DNA of 64,000 bases, taken from JBBQER01 sp052148155 (GTDB lineage Bacteria > Actinomycetota > Acidimicrobiia > IMCC26256 > PALSA-610). Every line of letters starts with the position of its first letter. Position 1 is the stretch's first letter. A model generated the notes under the pieces. It was not told the origin of the DNA. It saw only the letters and a program-made list of their open reading frames with translations, and ran no database searches. Positions 9,098-17,729 of the stretch are shown here, piece after piece. The DNA lies in assembly GCA_052148155.1 (NCBI GenBank), contig JBKQIY010000198.1, positions 1-64,000 of the forward strand, read 5' to 3'. The translations under genes and the position numbers were made by a program.

Positions 9098-9907
9098 CTA
9101 TCTCGGCGCCGCGACCCCGAATCGGCGCTGCAGGTACTCGGCGGTCGCCGAATCGGCGGGCAGGAACGTCTCGATCGCAAGCTCGGTCAAGGTGATATCG
9201 AGCGCGGTACCGAATGTCGCGATCATCGTGATGAACGCGAGATCTCGGTCGTCGGTGTGCACACGCATCGGGATCGCGATCGACCGCGGTGCCTCATGCG
9301 TTGGCGGCACCGCGACACCCAGCTCCGACGCGTAGCCGATGAGCTCGTCCGCGAGTGCGCGCAGTTCGTCATCACCGGTGAGCACGATTTGGCGGCGCAG
9401 GCTGCCGAGGATGTGGTCGAACCACTCGTCGAGGTTCACGATGCGCGACGAGAGCCCCTTCGGATGCAAGGTCGCGCGCAGCACGTTGCACGGCGGGTCG
9501 AGCAGCCCGGGCGCGACGCCGTCGACCAGCACCATGGCCGCCTGGTTCGCCGCCACCAGGATCCAGCGCCGGTCGACGAGGATCGCGGGGTACGGCTCGT
9601 GCGCGGCGAGCAGACGATCGACGGCTTCGCGTACGAGTTGCATCTCCGGTGCCGAGAAATCGGTCGCGTGGAACGTTGGGGCGAAACCGCCGGCGATGAG
9701 CAGCGCGTTGCGGTCTCGCAACGGCACGTCGAGCTGGTCGGCAAGATGAAGGACCATCTCCCGGCTCGGATGGGACCGGCCAGTTTCGACGAAGCTGAGA
9801 TGTCGGGCGGAGATGCCGGCCGCGTTGGCGAGGTCGAGCTGGCTCAGGCGCCGACGTGTCCGCCACTCTCGCAGGAGTTGACCGACCGCGGGCGCACCGA
9901 CGTCCAT
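9098..9907 (-). CDS. XRE-family regulator with MmyB-like ligand-binding domain
   Basis: This 269-residue protein has an N-terminal XRE helix-turn-helix (residues about 8-65, LLREWRTRRRLSQLDLANAAG...HLSFVETGRSHPSR) followed by a PAS-like MmyB ligand-binding domain. That order is typical of actinobacterial regulators that control a neighbouring oxidoreductase or DinB gene. It is divergent from the DinB-type gene at 10017. The ATG at 9907 is preceded at 9 nt by TACGGT; an in-frame ATG at 9946 would add 13 residues. It probably regulates itself and its neighbour, which is inference. Confidence 0.85.
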   Translation of the reverse strand: MDVGAPAVGQLLREWRTRRRLSQLDLANAAGISARHLSFVETGRSHPSREMVLHLADQLDVPLRDRNALLIAGGFAPTFHATDFSAPEMQLVREAVDRLLAAHEPYPAILVDRRWILVAANQAAMVLVDGVAPGLLDPPCNVLRATLHPKGLSSRIVNLDEWFDHILGSLRRQIVLTGDDELRALADELIGYASELGVAVPPTHEAPRSIAIPMRVHTDDRDLAFITMIATFGTALDITLTELAIETFLPADSATAEYLQRRFGVAAPR

Positions 9908-9916
9908 CACGTGCTC

Positions 9917-9922
9917 ACCGTA
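9917..9922 (-). promoter_or_regulatory. Possible -10 box (TACGGT) for the XRE regulator gene
   Basis: TACGGT on the minus strand is 9 nt before the ATG at 9907. The spacing is at the long end, so confidence is modest. Confidence 0.28.
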
Positions 9923-10016
9923 CCGACCTGCGCGCGGCTCGGCCATTACCTCGGAGGGAATCGACGGGCGTCGCCGCGACCGGCACGATGGGCCGACCCC
10001 GATGAGAGGAAGCATC

Positions 10017-10667
10017 ATGACCTCAGTGCTGGAACGTACCGACGTCGCCCGCGGCGCGATCGACGAGTACGAATCGTTCGCCGCGCTGATCGAGTCGCTG
10101 GACTCGACGCAATGGGACGCGACGACGCGCTGCGCCGGATTCCTCGTGCGCGACGTCGCCGGCCACGTGGTCGGCCTCGCCGAAGATGTCGCCCGCGGCG
10201 TTCCCGGTAGCCGCAACGCCGAGCAAGAAGCCGCGTCGGTGCGCACCGATTCGCCCGGTCAGGCCGCGGCGCGGCTGCGCGCTGCGCTCACGTCGATACA
10301 ACCGCTGCTTGACGGGCTCGACGACGACATGTGGAACGGACCGAGCGGGGTTCCCGGCTTGAGTTTCGGCCGTGGCGTCCTCACCTTGTGGTACGACGCG
10401 TTCGTGCACGCCGATGACATCCGTGCCGCGCTGGGCGCGCCGAGCGCACGCGAGGCCGGCCTCGCGGCCAGCGTCGAGTACCTCGCCGGCGAGCTGACCA
10501 CGCGAGGTTGGGGTCCGGCGACGCTCGCCCTCGACGGTGTCCCGCGCTACGACGTGGGTGACGGCGGGCGCGAGGTCACCGGCGACCCGATGCAGTTCGT
10601 GCTCGTCGCCACAGGCCGGGCCGAGCCCCACACGATGGGTCTCGAGCCGGGTGTCAGTATCTATTGA
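10017..10667 (+). CDS. DinB-fold maleylpyruvate isomerase-like (mycothiol-type) protein
   Basis: This 216-residue protein matches the DinB-like/TIGR03086-type family found in mycothiol-containing actinobacteria. The metal-ligand pattern is partly visible: the first helix ends in CRGF-like TRCAGFLVRDVAGHVVG, and a later WYDAFVHADDIRAA segment holds the second histidine. Family members are thiol-dependent transferases or detoxification enzymes. The ATG at 10017 follows a GAGAGGAA ribosome-binding site; an ATG at 10002 is less well placed. It is divergent from an XRE regulator that may control it, and overlaps the convergent HD-domain gene by 7 nt. Confidence 0.78.
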   Translation: MTSVLERTDVARGAIDEYESFAALIESLDSTQWDATTRCAGFLVRDVAGHVVGLAEDVARGVPGSRNAEQEAASVRTDSPGQAAARLRAALTSIQPLLDGLDDDMWNGPSGVPGLSFGRGVLTLWYDAFVHADDIRAALGAPSAREAGLAASVEYLAGELTTRGWGPATLALDGVPRYDVGDGGREVTGDPMQFVLVATGRAEPHTMGLEPGVSIY

Positions 10668-11803
10668 GCGGAGCCGACCACACGTTCGAGCGCGCTGAGC
10701 ACCTTCGGGTCGTAGACGTAGCCGGGTGCGCCGCGCAACGTCTCGATCGCGACCTGCTCGTCATTGCCGTCGCGTGCGGTCAGGTCGTCGTAGTCGCTCG
10801 CGACCCGCAAGACCTGCACCGCGACGCGCCGGCGAGGATCCGCCGGATCGCCGGCGACGATGTCGCCCGCGGCGGCGAGCGGCTTGATCTCCCGCAGCAT
10901 CGCGCTCGTGACCGACGCCACCTCGGACGGCGACGTCGGGCTCGCGGGATCCTCAGGTTCGTCGATCGTCACCTGCCCGAGATGGTGCAGCAGCGCGGCC
11001 ATCTCGAGGTCGGCGGTGTCGCTGGCCGACACGCCGAGCGATGCTGCCATCGCGGTCGCTAACGCTTTGACACGTTGCGAGTGGCCGGGCGGAACGATGC
11101 CGCCGAACTCGGGTGCCATCGCGAGCGATTCGATCGTCTGGAGGTAGGCCGTGGTCGCGGAGTCGAGCCGCTCGAACGCGTACCAGGCCGCGAGCAACGG
11201 CGTAGAGAACAGCAACGGACCCCACAGGCCGACCTGGCCGCGGCCGTCGACGCCGCGATATCCGATGGCCATGAGCATCCCCGAGGATGCGATGGCCAGC
11301 CAAGCCAGGCGCGTCCGTGCCGAGAAGCTCGGCCGGAGCCGCAGGACCCAACGCGCCGCCAGGTCGACCGGAAGTTGTGAGACGGCCGCCGCGCCGAGCG
11401 AGAACAGCACGGCGGCGACCGTCTCGTCGTGATGGGTCAGGGTCCGGAGCCCGTCGTATACCGCGATCGTGGCCGCCGCGACCACGAGGCGCTCGACCAT
11501 GACCTGGGTGCGCCAGCCGGACTCTCGGTCGGAGAATCGCAGCACGGCGGAGATGAGTTCGGCGCCGGCCACCGCGGCCGCATAGCGGGGTGCCGGAAAG
11601 GTCGCCAGCACGAGGAGCACCGCATACGACAGCGGCACCGCGGTTCCGTTCTCCAGCCGCAACACGAGCAGCTCGCCGAGGACCAGAGCGGCGGCGAGAA
11701 GCACCAGCGCAGCCGTCGAGCCCGACGGATCCGCGAAATGGGCGAGCGAACCCGCGACGCAGCCGGCGAGTACGAGGAACGCCATCTGGCGACGTTGACT
11801 CAT
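10661..11803 (-). CDS. Membrane protein with degenerate HD domain
   Basis: This 380-residue protein has about seven or eight hydrophobic helices over the first 200 residues. A C-terminal HD-like domain begins at HSQRVKALATAMAASLGV. The metal-binding HD doublet is replaced: where HD phosphohydrolases have HDIG, this protein has HHLG. That predicts loss of the bimetal centre and probably a sensing or scaffolding role rather than catalysis. It overlaps the upstream HD-GYP gene by 4 nt (ATGA), so the two are produced together. What it senses is unknown. Confidence 0.72.
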   Translation of the reverse strand: MSQRRQMAFLVLAGCVAGSLAHFADPSGSTAALVLLAAALVLGELLVLRLENGTAVPLSYAVLLVLATFPAPRYAAAVAGAELISAVLRFSDRESGWRTQVMVERLVVAAATIAVYDGLRTLTHHDETVAAVLFSLGAAAVSQLPVDLAARWVLRLRPSFSARTRLAWLAIASSGMLMAIGYRGVDGRGQVGLWGPLLFSTPLLAAWYAFERLDSATTAYLQTIESLAMAPEFGGIVPPGHSQRVKALATAMAASLGVSASDTADLEMAALLHHLGQVTIDEPEDPASPTSPSEVASVTSAMLREIKPLAAAGDIVAGDPADPRRRVAVQVLRVASDYDDLTARDGNDEQVAIETLRGAPGYVYDPKVLSALERVVGSAQ

Positions 11804-13128
11804 TTGTTCGACTTCTCGTCGGGCAGGAGGTCACCAAGACCGGCCGAGCCGAGGCCGACCTCGGGTGCGTCCTCGAAGTGCGATTCGTCTTCATGACCCT
11901 TGCCGTGCACTTCGTTGCGCTTCTGGATGGCAACGATGAGCGCTTGGGCGCATGCGGGGTGAAACTGCTGGCCCGACTTGTCGCGCAACTCTGCGAACGC
12001 GACTTCCTGCGGCAGTGCCTTGCGGTACGAACGGGTCGATGTCATGGCGTCGTATGCATCGGCGACCATGATGATGTACGGCTCGATCGGATGGTTCAGG
12101 TCGTCGGGATTGAAACGCATCGCGTCGCTATGAGCGTGTAGCGCGATCGGGCGCAGAAAGTCAATGTGGCTGAGCATCTGCACCGACACGCCCTCGTGCA
12201 CGCGGACACGAGCGAACTCTTCCTCCGTGAGTTTGCCCGGCTTGTTGAGCAGCTGGTTGGGTACCACAAGCTTGCCGATGTCGTGCATCAGGGCCGCGAA
12301 CCGCAAGCGCTCGGCGCGGGCCGGCATGAAATCGAGCTCCTCGGCGATATAGCTGGCGTAGACCGCGACGCGCTCGGCGTGACCTGCGGTGTACGGATCC
12401 TTCTGTTCGAGCGCACGAATGAGGAGCTGCACGGTCTCGTCGTGTGATTCCTTGACCTTCACGAAGGCCATCAACATTTCACGCGCGATCACGATTGGCA
12501 CGATGATCAGGAGCAGGACCGCAGGACCGAGCGCGAGGTCCAGGCGGCCGAGCAGGAAGCCAAGTAACGCGAACGAGATGAACTGGAGCGTCATGGGCAC
12601 AAAGCCCTGAACGATCGAGACGAAGCTGGCGCGCGTCCTGATCATGAAGCCAATGCCCAACAACAAGACAAGTACCAAGACGTTCGCGATCGTCGCCAAC
12701 GCGGGCGCGAGGAGAGCCTCTGGGAAGTGGGCAACGAACGCGGGCGAGAACGCGGAGTAGCTCGCCGCAGCCGCGAGGGCGGCGAGTCCCCAGATGCCGC
12801 TGTTGAGGGCGATCAAGTCCCATGCTCGCGCCCGGAAATGCGGCCAGTGAATGCCGGCGATCATCGCCACGATCACCGGCCCGCTCAGCGCACCCTCGGG
12901 TCGGAACACGACGATTGCCGCCATGACGATCATCCAGCCCGGTGACACGACGAGTTGTTCGATCTCGACCGCGCGCAGCTCGCTGAACAGGACGAGCACG
13001 ACGAACAGGAGCACCACGCCCGACTTCGGTGAACCGTCCGAGATCGCGAAGAAGCTGGCGGCGGCGGCGGCCGCCACGAACATCGCCGCGCCAAACACCT
13101 TGAGCCCAGTCGGGGTCTCGCTCACCAC
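11800..13128 (-). CDS. Membrane HD-GYP-like phosphohydrolase (putative c-di-GMP phosphodiesterase)
   Basis: This 442-residue protein has an N-terminal membrane sensor of about eight helices (to about residue 215) and a C-terminal HD-GYP-type domain. The histidine AGHAERVAVYA, the HDIGK motif and the later VADAYDAMTSTRSYR segment are all present. However, the GYP signature (HHERxDGxGYP in the family) reads HAHSDAMRFNPDD, so the family's defining motif is lost while the HD metal site is kept. It could still hydrolyse cyclic dinucleotides or another phosphoester. A GAAGGAG ribosome-binding site precedes the GTG start. A 28-aa frame and a long leader lie upstream on the same strand. Confidence 0.82.
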   Translation of the reverse strand: MVSETPTGLKVFGAAMFVAAAAAASFFAISDGSPKSGVVLLFVVLVLFSELRAVEIEQLVVSPGWMIVMAAIVVFRPEGALSGPVIVAMIAGIHWPHFRARAWDLIALNSGIWGLAALAAAASYSAFSPAFVAHFPEALLAPALATIANVLVLVLLLGIGFMIRTRASFVSIVQGFVPMTLQFISFALLGFLLGRLDLALGPAVLLLIIVPIVIAREMLMAFVKVKESHDETVQLLIRALEQKDPYTAGHAERVAVYASYIAEELDFMPARAERLRFAALMHDIGKLVVPNQLLNKPGKLTEEEFARVRVHEGVSVQMLSHIDFLRPIALHAHSDAMRFNPDDLNHPIEPYIIMVADAYDAMTSTRSYRKALPQEVAFAELRDKSGQQFHPACAQALIVAIQKRNEVHGKGHEDESHFEDAPEVGLGSAGLGDLLPDEKSNK

Positions 13129-13209
13129 TCCTTCTTCGGCTCGTATCAGGGCTTACGAAAGCGTTGCCCGACTGAGGAGGCAGGCGGCAAGGCCGCGGGC
13201 AGGGAGCGT

Positions 13210-13296
13210 CTATCTCATCTTGAAGGCGCCACCGGTAAGCAGAACCGCAACGATTCCGCCCCCGAGCGAGGCCACGCGGACAGCGACCTTCTTCAC
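13210..13296 (-). CDS. Candidate 28-aa basic, hydrophobic micropeptide
   Basis: This short frame starts at GTG 13296 with a GGGGGAA ribosome-binding site 5 nt upstream. It encodes a peptide with a basic N-terminus (VKKVAVRV), a Gly-rich hydrophobic core (GGGIVAVLLTGG) and a basic end (FKMR). It looks like a single small membrane-inserting helix. It lies 82 nt upstream of, and on the same strand as, the HD-GYP gene, so it may be a membrane microprotein or a leader peptide. I know of no family for it. The evidence is the strong Shine-Dalgarno and the composition only. Confidence 0.4.
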   Translation of the reverse strand: MKKVAVRVASLGGGIVAVLLTGGAFKMR

Positions 13297-13960
13297 AGGA
13301 ATTCCCCCTTGCGTCTCACCTCCGCCGCTGCCGCTACGGGCGGCGGGGCACACCCGCTCCGCTGAGGGTTCTTTTTCGCTTGTTGTGAAGAGTTCGAGAG
13401 CCGAGCCCGAGGCCTTGCCGTCTGTCTCCCAGGATTGTCCTGTCAGCCGCGCCTCGCTTCCCCCGACAGGTCGGCCGAGCCAACACTGGTCACACTAGCC
13501 ACACCAGTTTCTCGGCGCACAGAGCCGCTGTGCAACCGATTCTCTCCCCTTTCAGCCGGCGCGAACAGGTCCGTTCGACCCACTCCGCGCGCCTCATCGA
13601 GCCAGCCGCGCGCTTCGTGACGAACTCCGAGATGTTTGAACGCAGAGCGCGTTCGTTCGGTCGAACTTTTCCGTCGTGCGATCGGTCAAGAGCGTTGCGA
13701 CGGTCGCGGTCAACACGCCCGGGCTCCACGACCACCGGTTCGTCTTTCGGGCACGTGGTCGGTGCGCCCGCCGTCGGGTGCAACTCGCCGAACAGTCGGG
13801 ACGGCCGACCTCCGGCCAAGATCGGGACAAACGCGCCGAACCCGAGCCCGGTTGTGCGCCAGCCGCGCCAGCCGGGATTATCGCTTGACCACGGACGGTG
13901 GCACGATTGTCGTGGGCACACCACATATCCTCCGACGGTGGGGGGGAACGGATTTCGGCC
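13297..13960. other. 664-nt intergenic region with a possible structured leader on the minus strand
   Basis: No convincing gene is seen on either strand. On the minus strand, upstream of the micropeptide, the segment about 13300-13450 is rich in G-tracts and short complementary runs. It includes GACGGCAAGGCC near 13421 and a GC-rich stem region near 13325-13365. GACGGCAAGGCC is loosely reminiscent of the conserved core of c-di-GMP-I riboswitches, but I cannot complete the rest of the aptamer. The part from about 13500 to 13940 shows nothing I can name. Confidence 0.3.
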
Positions 13961-14629
13961 GTGGAAGATCTCGAGGGCATGGACGAACTCGACCTGACCG
14001 AGGTCGAGCGCGAGATCTGCCGCCTTCCCGACGTCACGATCGCCCGGCTGGTCGCCGAGCCCAGCGGACGGGTCAGCGAAGTGCATGTCGTCGCCCATCC
14101 GGGCAAGCATCCGAAGCAGATCGCCCGGGATGTGCAGTCGATCGCGTTGGCCTCGTTCGGACTCGAGCTCGACCGGCGCATCATCTCGGTCGTGCAGCTC
14201 GGCGGCGACGCGCTCGACTCGCAGGTCTTCACGACGCAGCCTCGACCGTCGGTCGTCGCAATCACCGCCGAAGCCAACGGTCTTCGCTCTCTCGTGCGGG
14301 TCACCCTCGCACGCGACGACGAAGAGGCGGTCGGTTTCGCCGAAGGCTCGATCGCCACGAGCGCCCGCCACCGGCTCGTCGCGACCGCGACCGTGGACGC
14401 ACTCCGTCAACTCGAGCCAGCCGCCGAGTGCATCGACGTCGACAACGCAGAGATCCTGCGCGTCGCCGCGCACGACATCGCGGTCGTCACCGTGGTCTTC
14501 GTCGTCCCGCCGTCGGAGCAGCTCGTGTCAGGTTCGGCGATCGTGCGCCCCCAGCAAGAGGCCGACGCCGTCGCGCGGGCTGTGCTCGACGCCACCAATC
14601 GTCGCATCGCGTACATCAGCGTCGGCTGA
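13961..14629 (+). CDS. Conserved-looking protein of unknown function
   Basis: This 222-residue soluble protein has two alpha/beta-looking halves. The first half has an EICRLPDVTIARLVAEPSGRV segment, then the pattern VHVVAHPGKHPKQIARDVQSIALASFG...ISVVQL. The second half repeats a beta-rich shape ending in a Glu/Asp-rich helix. I recall hypothetical proteins in actinobacteria and Firmicutes with a similar pattern of a beta strand, KQIxRDxxS helix and ISVxQ strand, but no function is known to me. The GTG at 13961 has a run of seven G followed by AAC about 11 nt upstream. An ATG at 13979 is the alternative. Confidence 0.75.
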   Translation: MEDLEGMDELDLTEVEREICRLPDVTIARLVAEPSGRVSEVHVVAHPGKHPKQIARDVQSIALASFGLELDRRIISVVQLGGDALDSQVFTTQPRPSVVAITAEANGLRSLVRVTLARDDEEAVGFAEGSIATSARHRLVATATVDALRQLEPAAECIDVDNAEILRVAAHDIAVVTVVFVVPPSEQLVSGSAIVRPQQEADAVARAVLDATNRRIAYISVG

Positions 14630-14679
14630 GACCATCGCGCCGCGCCACGGCGGGAAGGTCGCAACGCCGCGCGGTGCCG

Positions 14680-14685
14680 TATCGT
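14680..14685 (+). promoter_or_regulatory. -10 box (TATCGT) for the glycosyltransferase gene
   Basis: TATCGT is followed by 7 nt and GTG at 14693, which fits a leaderless transcript and supports that start. Confidence 0.45.
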
Positions 14686-14692
14686 CGAGTTC

Positions 14693-15796
14693 GTGGCACC
14701 GGAAGCTGTGGTCGTGTCGTTTCGCCTCGGCGGAAGCGACGGCGTGGCTGTGGAGGCCCGCAAGTGGGCGTGGGCCCTCGGCGAGCTTGGCTTCCATGTA
14801 CGACGCGTCGCCGGCGCGATCGAAGACGGCGGCCGGGCCGACGACACGGTGCTACCGGGTCTGGCGATCGCCGCGACCGGCGGCGGCGCAGTCGCGGCCG
14901 AGCTCGACGAGACCGCGGTCGCGGCGGCGCTCGACGCCGATCTGGTCGTCGTCGACAATCTGTGCTCCCTCCCGCTCAACGTCGACGCGGCTCGGGTCGT
15001 GGCGGCCGTTTCGGCTCGGCACCCCGGCCGGGTGCTGTTTCGTCATCACGACCTGCCCTGGCAGCGACGTCACCTCGCGCACCTCGGCGCCGACCTGCCG
15101 CCGCGCGTCGACGGCGCCCTGCACGCGACGATCAACCTGCGCAGTCGCCGCGAGCTTCAAGCACGCGGCTTTGCCGACGTGACGACCGTGCACAACTTCT
15201 TCGACCTCGATCCCGAGCCCGGCGATCGGGTCGCGACCCGAGCCTCGCTCGGCTTCGACGACGACTTCGTGGTGTTGCAGCCGTCACGTGCGATCGAACG
15301 TAAGAATGTGCCCGGCGCGATACGGCTCGCCTCGTATCTCGCGCGGACGATGCCCGATCGAGCGATCCGATTGTGGATCTCAGGTCCCGCTGAAGATGGG
15401 TACGCGCAGACATTGACACGTCTCATCGACCGCAGCGACGTCCCGGTGACGCTCGGTCGCGTCGTGAGCGCAGCCGACGCGTACGCGGCGTGCGATCTTG
15501 TCGTCTTCCCGTCTACGTGGGAAGGGTTCGGGAATCCGGTCGTCGAGTCGGTTGCGGCCCGCCGGGCGTGTGCCGCATTTCCGTATCCTGTGCTCGCCGA
15601 GATTCTCGCGGGCGGTGTGCGCTGTTTCTCTACCGAGCAGCCTGAGGTGGTCGTTCGCTTTCTCGCCGAACCCGAAGGCCGGCGGGAGACATATTTCGAC
15701 GTGAACCTTCGACGAGCGCGTGTGTCGTTCTCGCTTACGGAGCTTCCGGGCACCATCGAGCATGTCTTCGCGGGCCAGGGATGGATCGCATGGTGA
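14693..15796 (+). CDS. GT4-type glycosyltransferase
   Basis: This 367-residue protein is a GT-B fold glycosyltransferase resembling family GT4. The C-terminal half has a QPSRAIERKN nucleotide-binding segment and the family 4 pattern VFPSTWEGFGNPVVESVAAR, whose spaced glutamates bind the donor. The N-terminal half has a Rossmann acceptor domain with FRLGGSDGVAVEARKWAWAL at its start. It probably builds a cell-surface glycan or glycolipid; donor and acceptor cannot be read. A small membrane protein gene overlaps its end by 16 nt. Confidence 0.83.
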   Translation: MAPEAVVVSFRLGGSDGVAVEARKWAWALGELGFHVRRVAGAIEDGGRADDTVLPGLAIAATGGGAVAAELDETAVAAALDADLVVVDNLCSLPLNVDAARVVAAVSARHPGRVLFRHHDLPWQRRHLAHLGADLPPRVDGALHATINLRSRRELQARGFADVTTVHNFFDLDPEPGDRVATRASLGFDDDFVVLQPSRAIERKNVPGAIRLASYLARTMPDRAIRLWISGPAEDGYAQTLTRLIDRSDVPVTLGRVVSAADAYAACDLVVFPSTWEGFGNPVVESVAARRACAAFPYPVLAEILAGGVRCFSTEQPEVVVRFLAEPEGRRETYFDVNLRRARVSFSLTELPGTIEHVFAGQGWIAW

Positions 15797-16056
15797 GCGA
15801 CGACCCTGTCCTCGCCCGCCGTGCCCGTATCGCCCGGCTCGCGACGTTCGGAACGCGTATCGGCTACCTCGCGCTCGGGGTCGCGATCGTCAGTTTCCTT
15901 GTCGGCGTGGTCACCGCGTTCGCAACTTGGACAGTGGTCGTGACCACGGTCGGTCTCGTCGCCGCATGCGTGATCATGCCGATTCCGATCGTGCTCGGCT
16001 ACGGCGTGCGCGCCGCGGCCAGAGAAGACCGACAGCGAGGTGCTGAAAGCGACTGA
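15781..16056 (+). CDS. Small two-helix membrane protein
   Basis: This 91-residue protein has a short basic N-terminus and two hydrophobic segments at about residues 27-48 and 51-75, then a charged tail. I do not recognise a family. Its start overlaps the glycosyltransferase by 16 nt, which suggests coupled translation. An in-frame ATG at 15790 is an alternative. It may anchor or assist the glycosyltransferase, which is inference from position only. Confidence 0.68.
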   Translation: MDRMVSDDPVLARRARIARLATFGTRIGYLALGVAIVSFLVGVVTAFATWTVVVTTVGLVAACVIMPIPIVLGYGVRAAAREDRQRGAESD

Positions 16057-16111
16057 TGCCGAGGCGTCGATAGCATCCGAACGACTCAGGAGCCTTCTCG
16101 AGGAGACGTAC

Positions 16112-17116
16112 ATGCGATACCGCCGATTCGGTTCGAGCGACCTCGTCGTATCGGAGGTCGGTTTCGGCACTTGGACGCTCGTCACGGACTGGTGGGGCCG
16201 CACCGATCACCCGCACGCGATGATCACGGCCGCGCTCGACGCGGGGATCAACTTCATCGATACGGCGCCCGTGTACGGCAGCGACGGCGCGGGCGAGAGC
16301 ATCCTGGCGCCTTACCTCTCGGTACGGGACGACATCGTGATCACCACCAAGTGTGGCTACGACATCGCGGCCGACCGTCGGTTCCCCGGCCAATCAGAAC
16401 GTCCGAACGACTGGCGGCCCGAGTCGATTCGTCAGCAGTGCGAAGACTCGTTGCGGCGGCTCGGCACCGACCGGATCGACCTCTATCAGCTGCACAATCC
16501 TCGCATCGAGCCGATCCTCGCCGACGATCTATGGGCCGCGCTCGTCGAGCTGAAGCAGGCGGGCAAGGTCCGTGAGCTCGGCGTGGCGCTCGGACCGGCG
16601 ATCGGTTGGGTCGAAGAGGGGAATCGGTCGATCGACGGCCGCCCGATCGTCTCGCTGCAGACCGTGTTCAACGTGCTCGAACAAGAACCCGGTCGCACCT
16701 TCGCGCAACGGCCACGCGTGCACGACGGCGAGGTTTCGCTCATCTCACGAGTGCCCCATGCGTCTGACTCGCTGTCAGGCCGGGCGACGCCTGACACGGT
16801 CTTCGATCCGAAAGATCACCGATCGCATCGCAACCGAGACAACATGCTCGACAACTTCGAGAAGGCGCAGGCTCTCGCGTTTTTGTGGTCGGGCACTGGA
16901 CGAACGATCGGTCAGGCCGCGGTCGCGGCGATTTTGGCGAATCCGGCGTTCACGTGCGTACTACCGACGGTGTTGTCGGTCGAAGACGTGAGCGAATACG
17001 CGGCGGCTTCCGAACTGCCGTTGACTGTCGAAGAGTGCGAACAGGTGGATGCGTTGTGGACGCGCAACTTCGACCACGTCGATCGCTACGTGATGCCACT
17101 GAAATCGAGTGTCTGA
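16112..17116 (+). CDS. Aldo/keto reductase
   Basis: This 334-residue (alpha/beta)8-barrel enzyme reduces aldehydes or ketones with NADPH. The catalytic tetrad is visible as Asp50 and Tyr55 (DTAPVYG), Lys80 (ITTKCG) and His128 (YQLHNP). A segment around residues 200-245 looks divergent from typical members. The ATG at 16112 has a GAGGAGA ribosome-binding site; the open frame runs upstream only into the previous gene. It is followed at once by a TetR gene, whose TTG abuts the stop, so the pair is co-transcribed. Confidence 0.86.
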   Translation: MRYRRFGSSDLVVSEVGFGTWTLVTDWWGRTDHPHAMITAALDAGINFIDTAPVYGSDGAGESILAPYLSVRDDIVITTKCGYDIAADRRFPGQSERPNDWRPESIRQQCEDSLRRLGTDRIDLYQLHNPRIEPILADDLWAALVELKQAGKVRELGVALGPAIGWVEEGNRSIDGRPIVSLQTVFNVLEQEPGRTFAQRPRVHDGEVSLISRVPHASDSLSGRATPDTVFDPKDHRSHRNRDNMLDNFEKAQALAFLWSGTGRTIGQAAVAAILANPAFTCVLPTVLSVEDVSEYAAASELPLTVEECEQVDALWTRNFDHVDRYVMPLKSSV

Positions 17117-17725
17117 TTGTCTATACGCCTTCCCGCAGACGAGCGTCGCCAACAGCTTCTTGCCGTTGCGTGCGACCTGTTCGCGCTCAGCGGCTTTCAT
17201 GACACGTCGATGGACGACATTGCGGAAGCGGCCGGCGTCACCAAGCCTGTGCTCTACCAGCATTTCCCGAGCAAGCGTGCGCTGTACGTCGAGCTACTCG
17301 AAGACACCGGACGCCGGCTCCTCGCCCGGCTCGCCGAAGCGACGAGCCGGGCGACGTCGGGCCGCGAACGGGTCGAAGCAGGATTTCGCGCGTACTTTCA
17401 GTTCGCGGTCGGCGACCGGTCCTCGTTTCGTCTGCTCTTCGGGACGTCGATCCGCAGCGATCCCGAGTTCGCGCGCACCGTCGAATCGATCCTGCAAGCC
17501 GTCGCCGATACGATCTCGACGCTGATCGACCTGCCGACCTCCGAGGATCAGCGCCGAGTGCTCGCGTACGCGCTCGTCGGCATGGGCGAGTCGGTGGGGC
17601 GTCGGGCGCTGACCGAACCCGGGCCCGAGGTCGACGGCGACGAGCTGGCGGCCTGGATCACCGAGTTGGCCTGGTTCGGGCTGCGCGGCGTCCGAGCCGA
17701 AGAGCCGACCTCGAACACATTTTGA
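17117..17725 (+). CDS. TetR/AcrR-family regulator
   Basis: This 202-residue protein has a TetR-type helix-turn-helix at residues 8-55 (RRQQLLAVACDLFALSGF...VLYQHFPSKRALYVEL) and an all-helical ligand-binding domain. The TTG start directly follows the stop of the aldo/keto reductase gene, implying translational coupling. Its target is probably its own operon. It ends 4 nt from the convergent coaA gene. Confidence 0.85.
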   Translation: MSIRLPADERRQQLLAVACDLFALSGFHDTSMDDIAEAAGVTKPVLYQHFPSKRALYVELLEDTGRRLLARLAEATSRATSGRERVEAGFRAYFQFAVGDRSSFRLLFGTSIRSDPEFARTVESILQAVADTISTLIDLPTSEDQRRVLAYALVGMGESVGRRALTEPGPEVDGDELAAWITELAWFGLRGVRAEEPTSNTF

Positions 17726-17729
17726 CCCG

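Noticed and set aside
13300..13500. c-di-GMP-I riboswitch upstream of the HD-GYP gene
   Set aside because: Only one short segment resembles the core; the paired helices and tetraloop-receptor could not be placed, so it is kept only as a question.
13490..15303. Long frames on both strands around 13490-15303
   Set aside because: They shadow the unknown-function gene and the glycosyltransferase gene; their products are Arg/Ser-rich and lack motifs.
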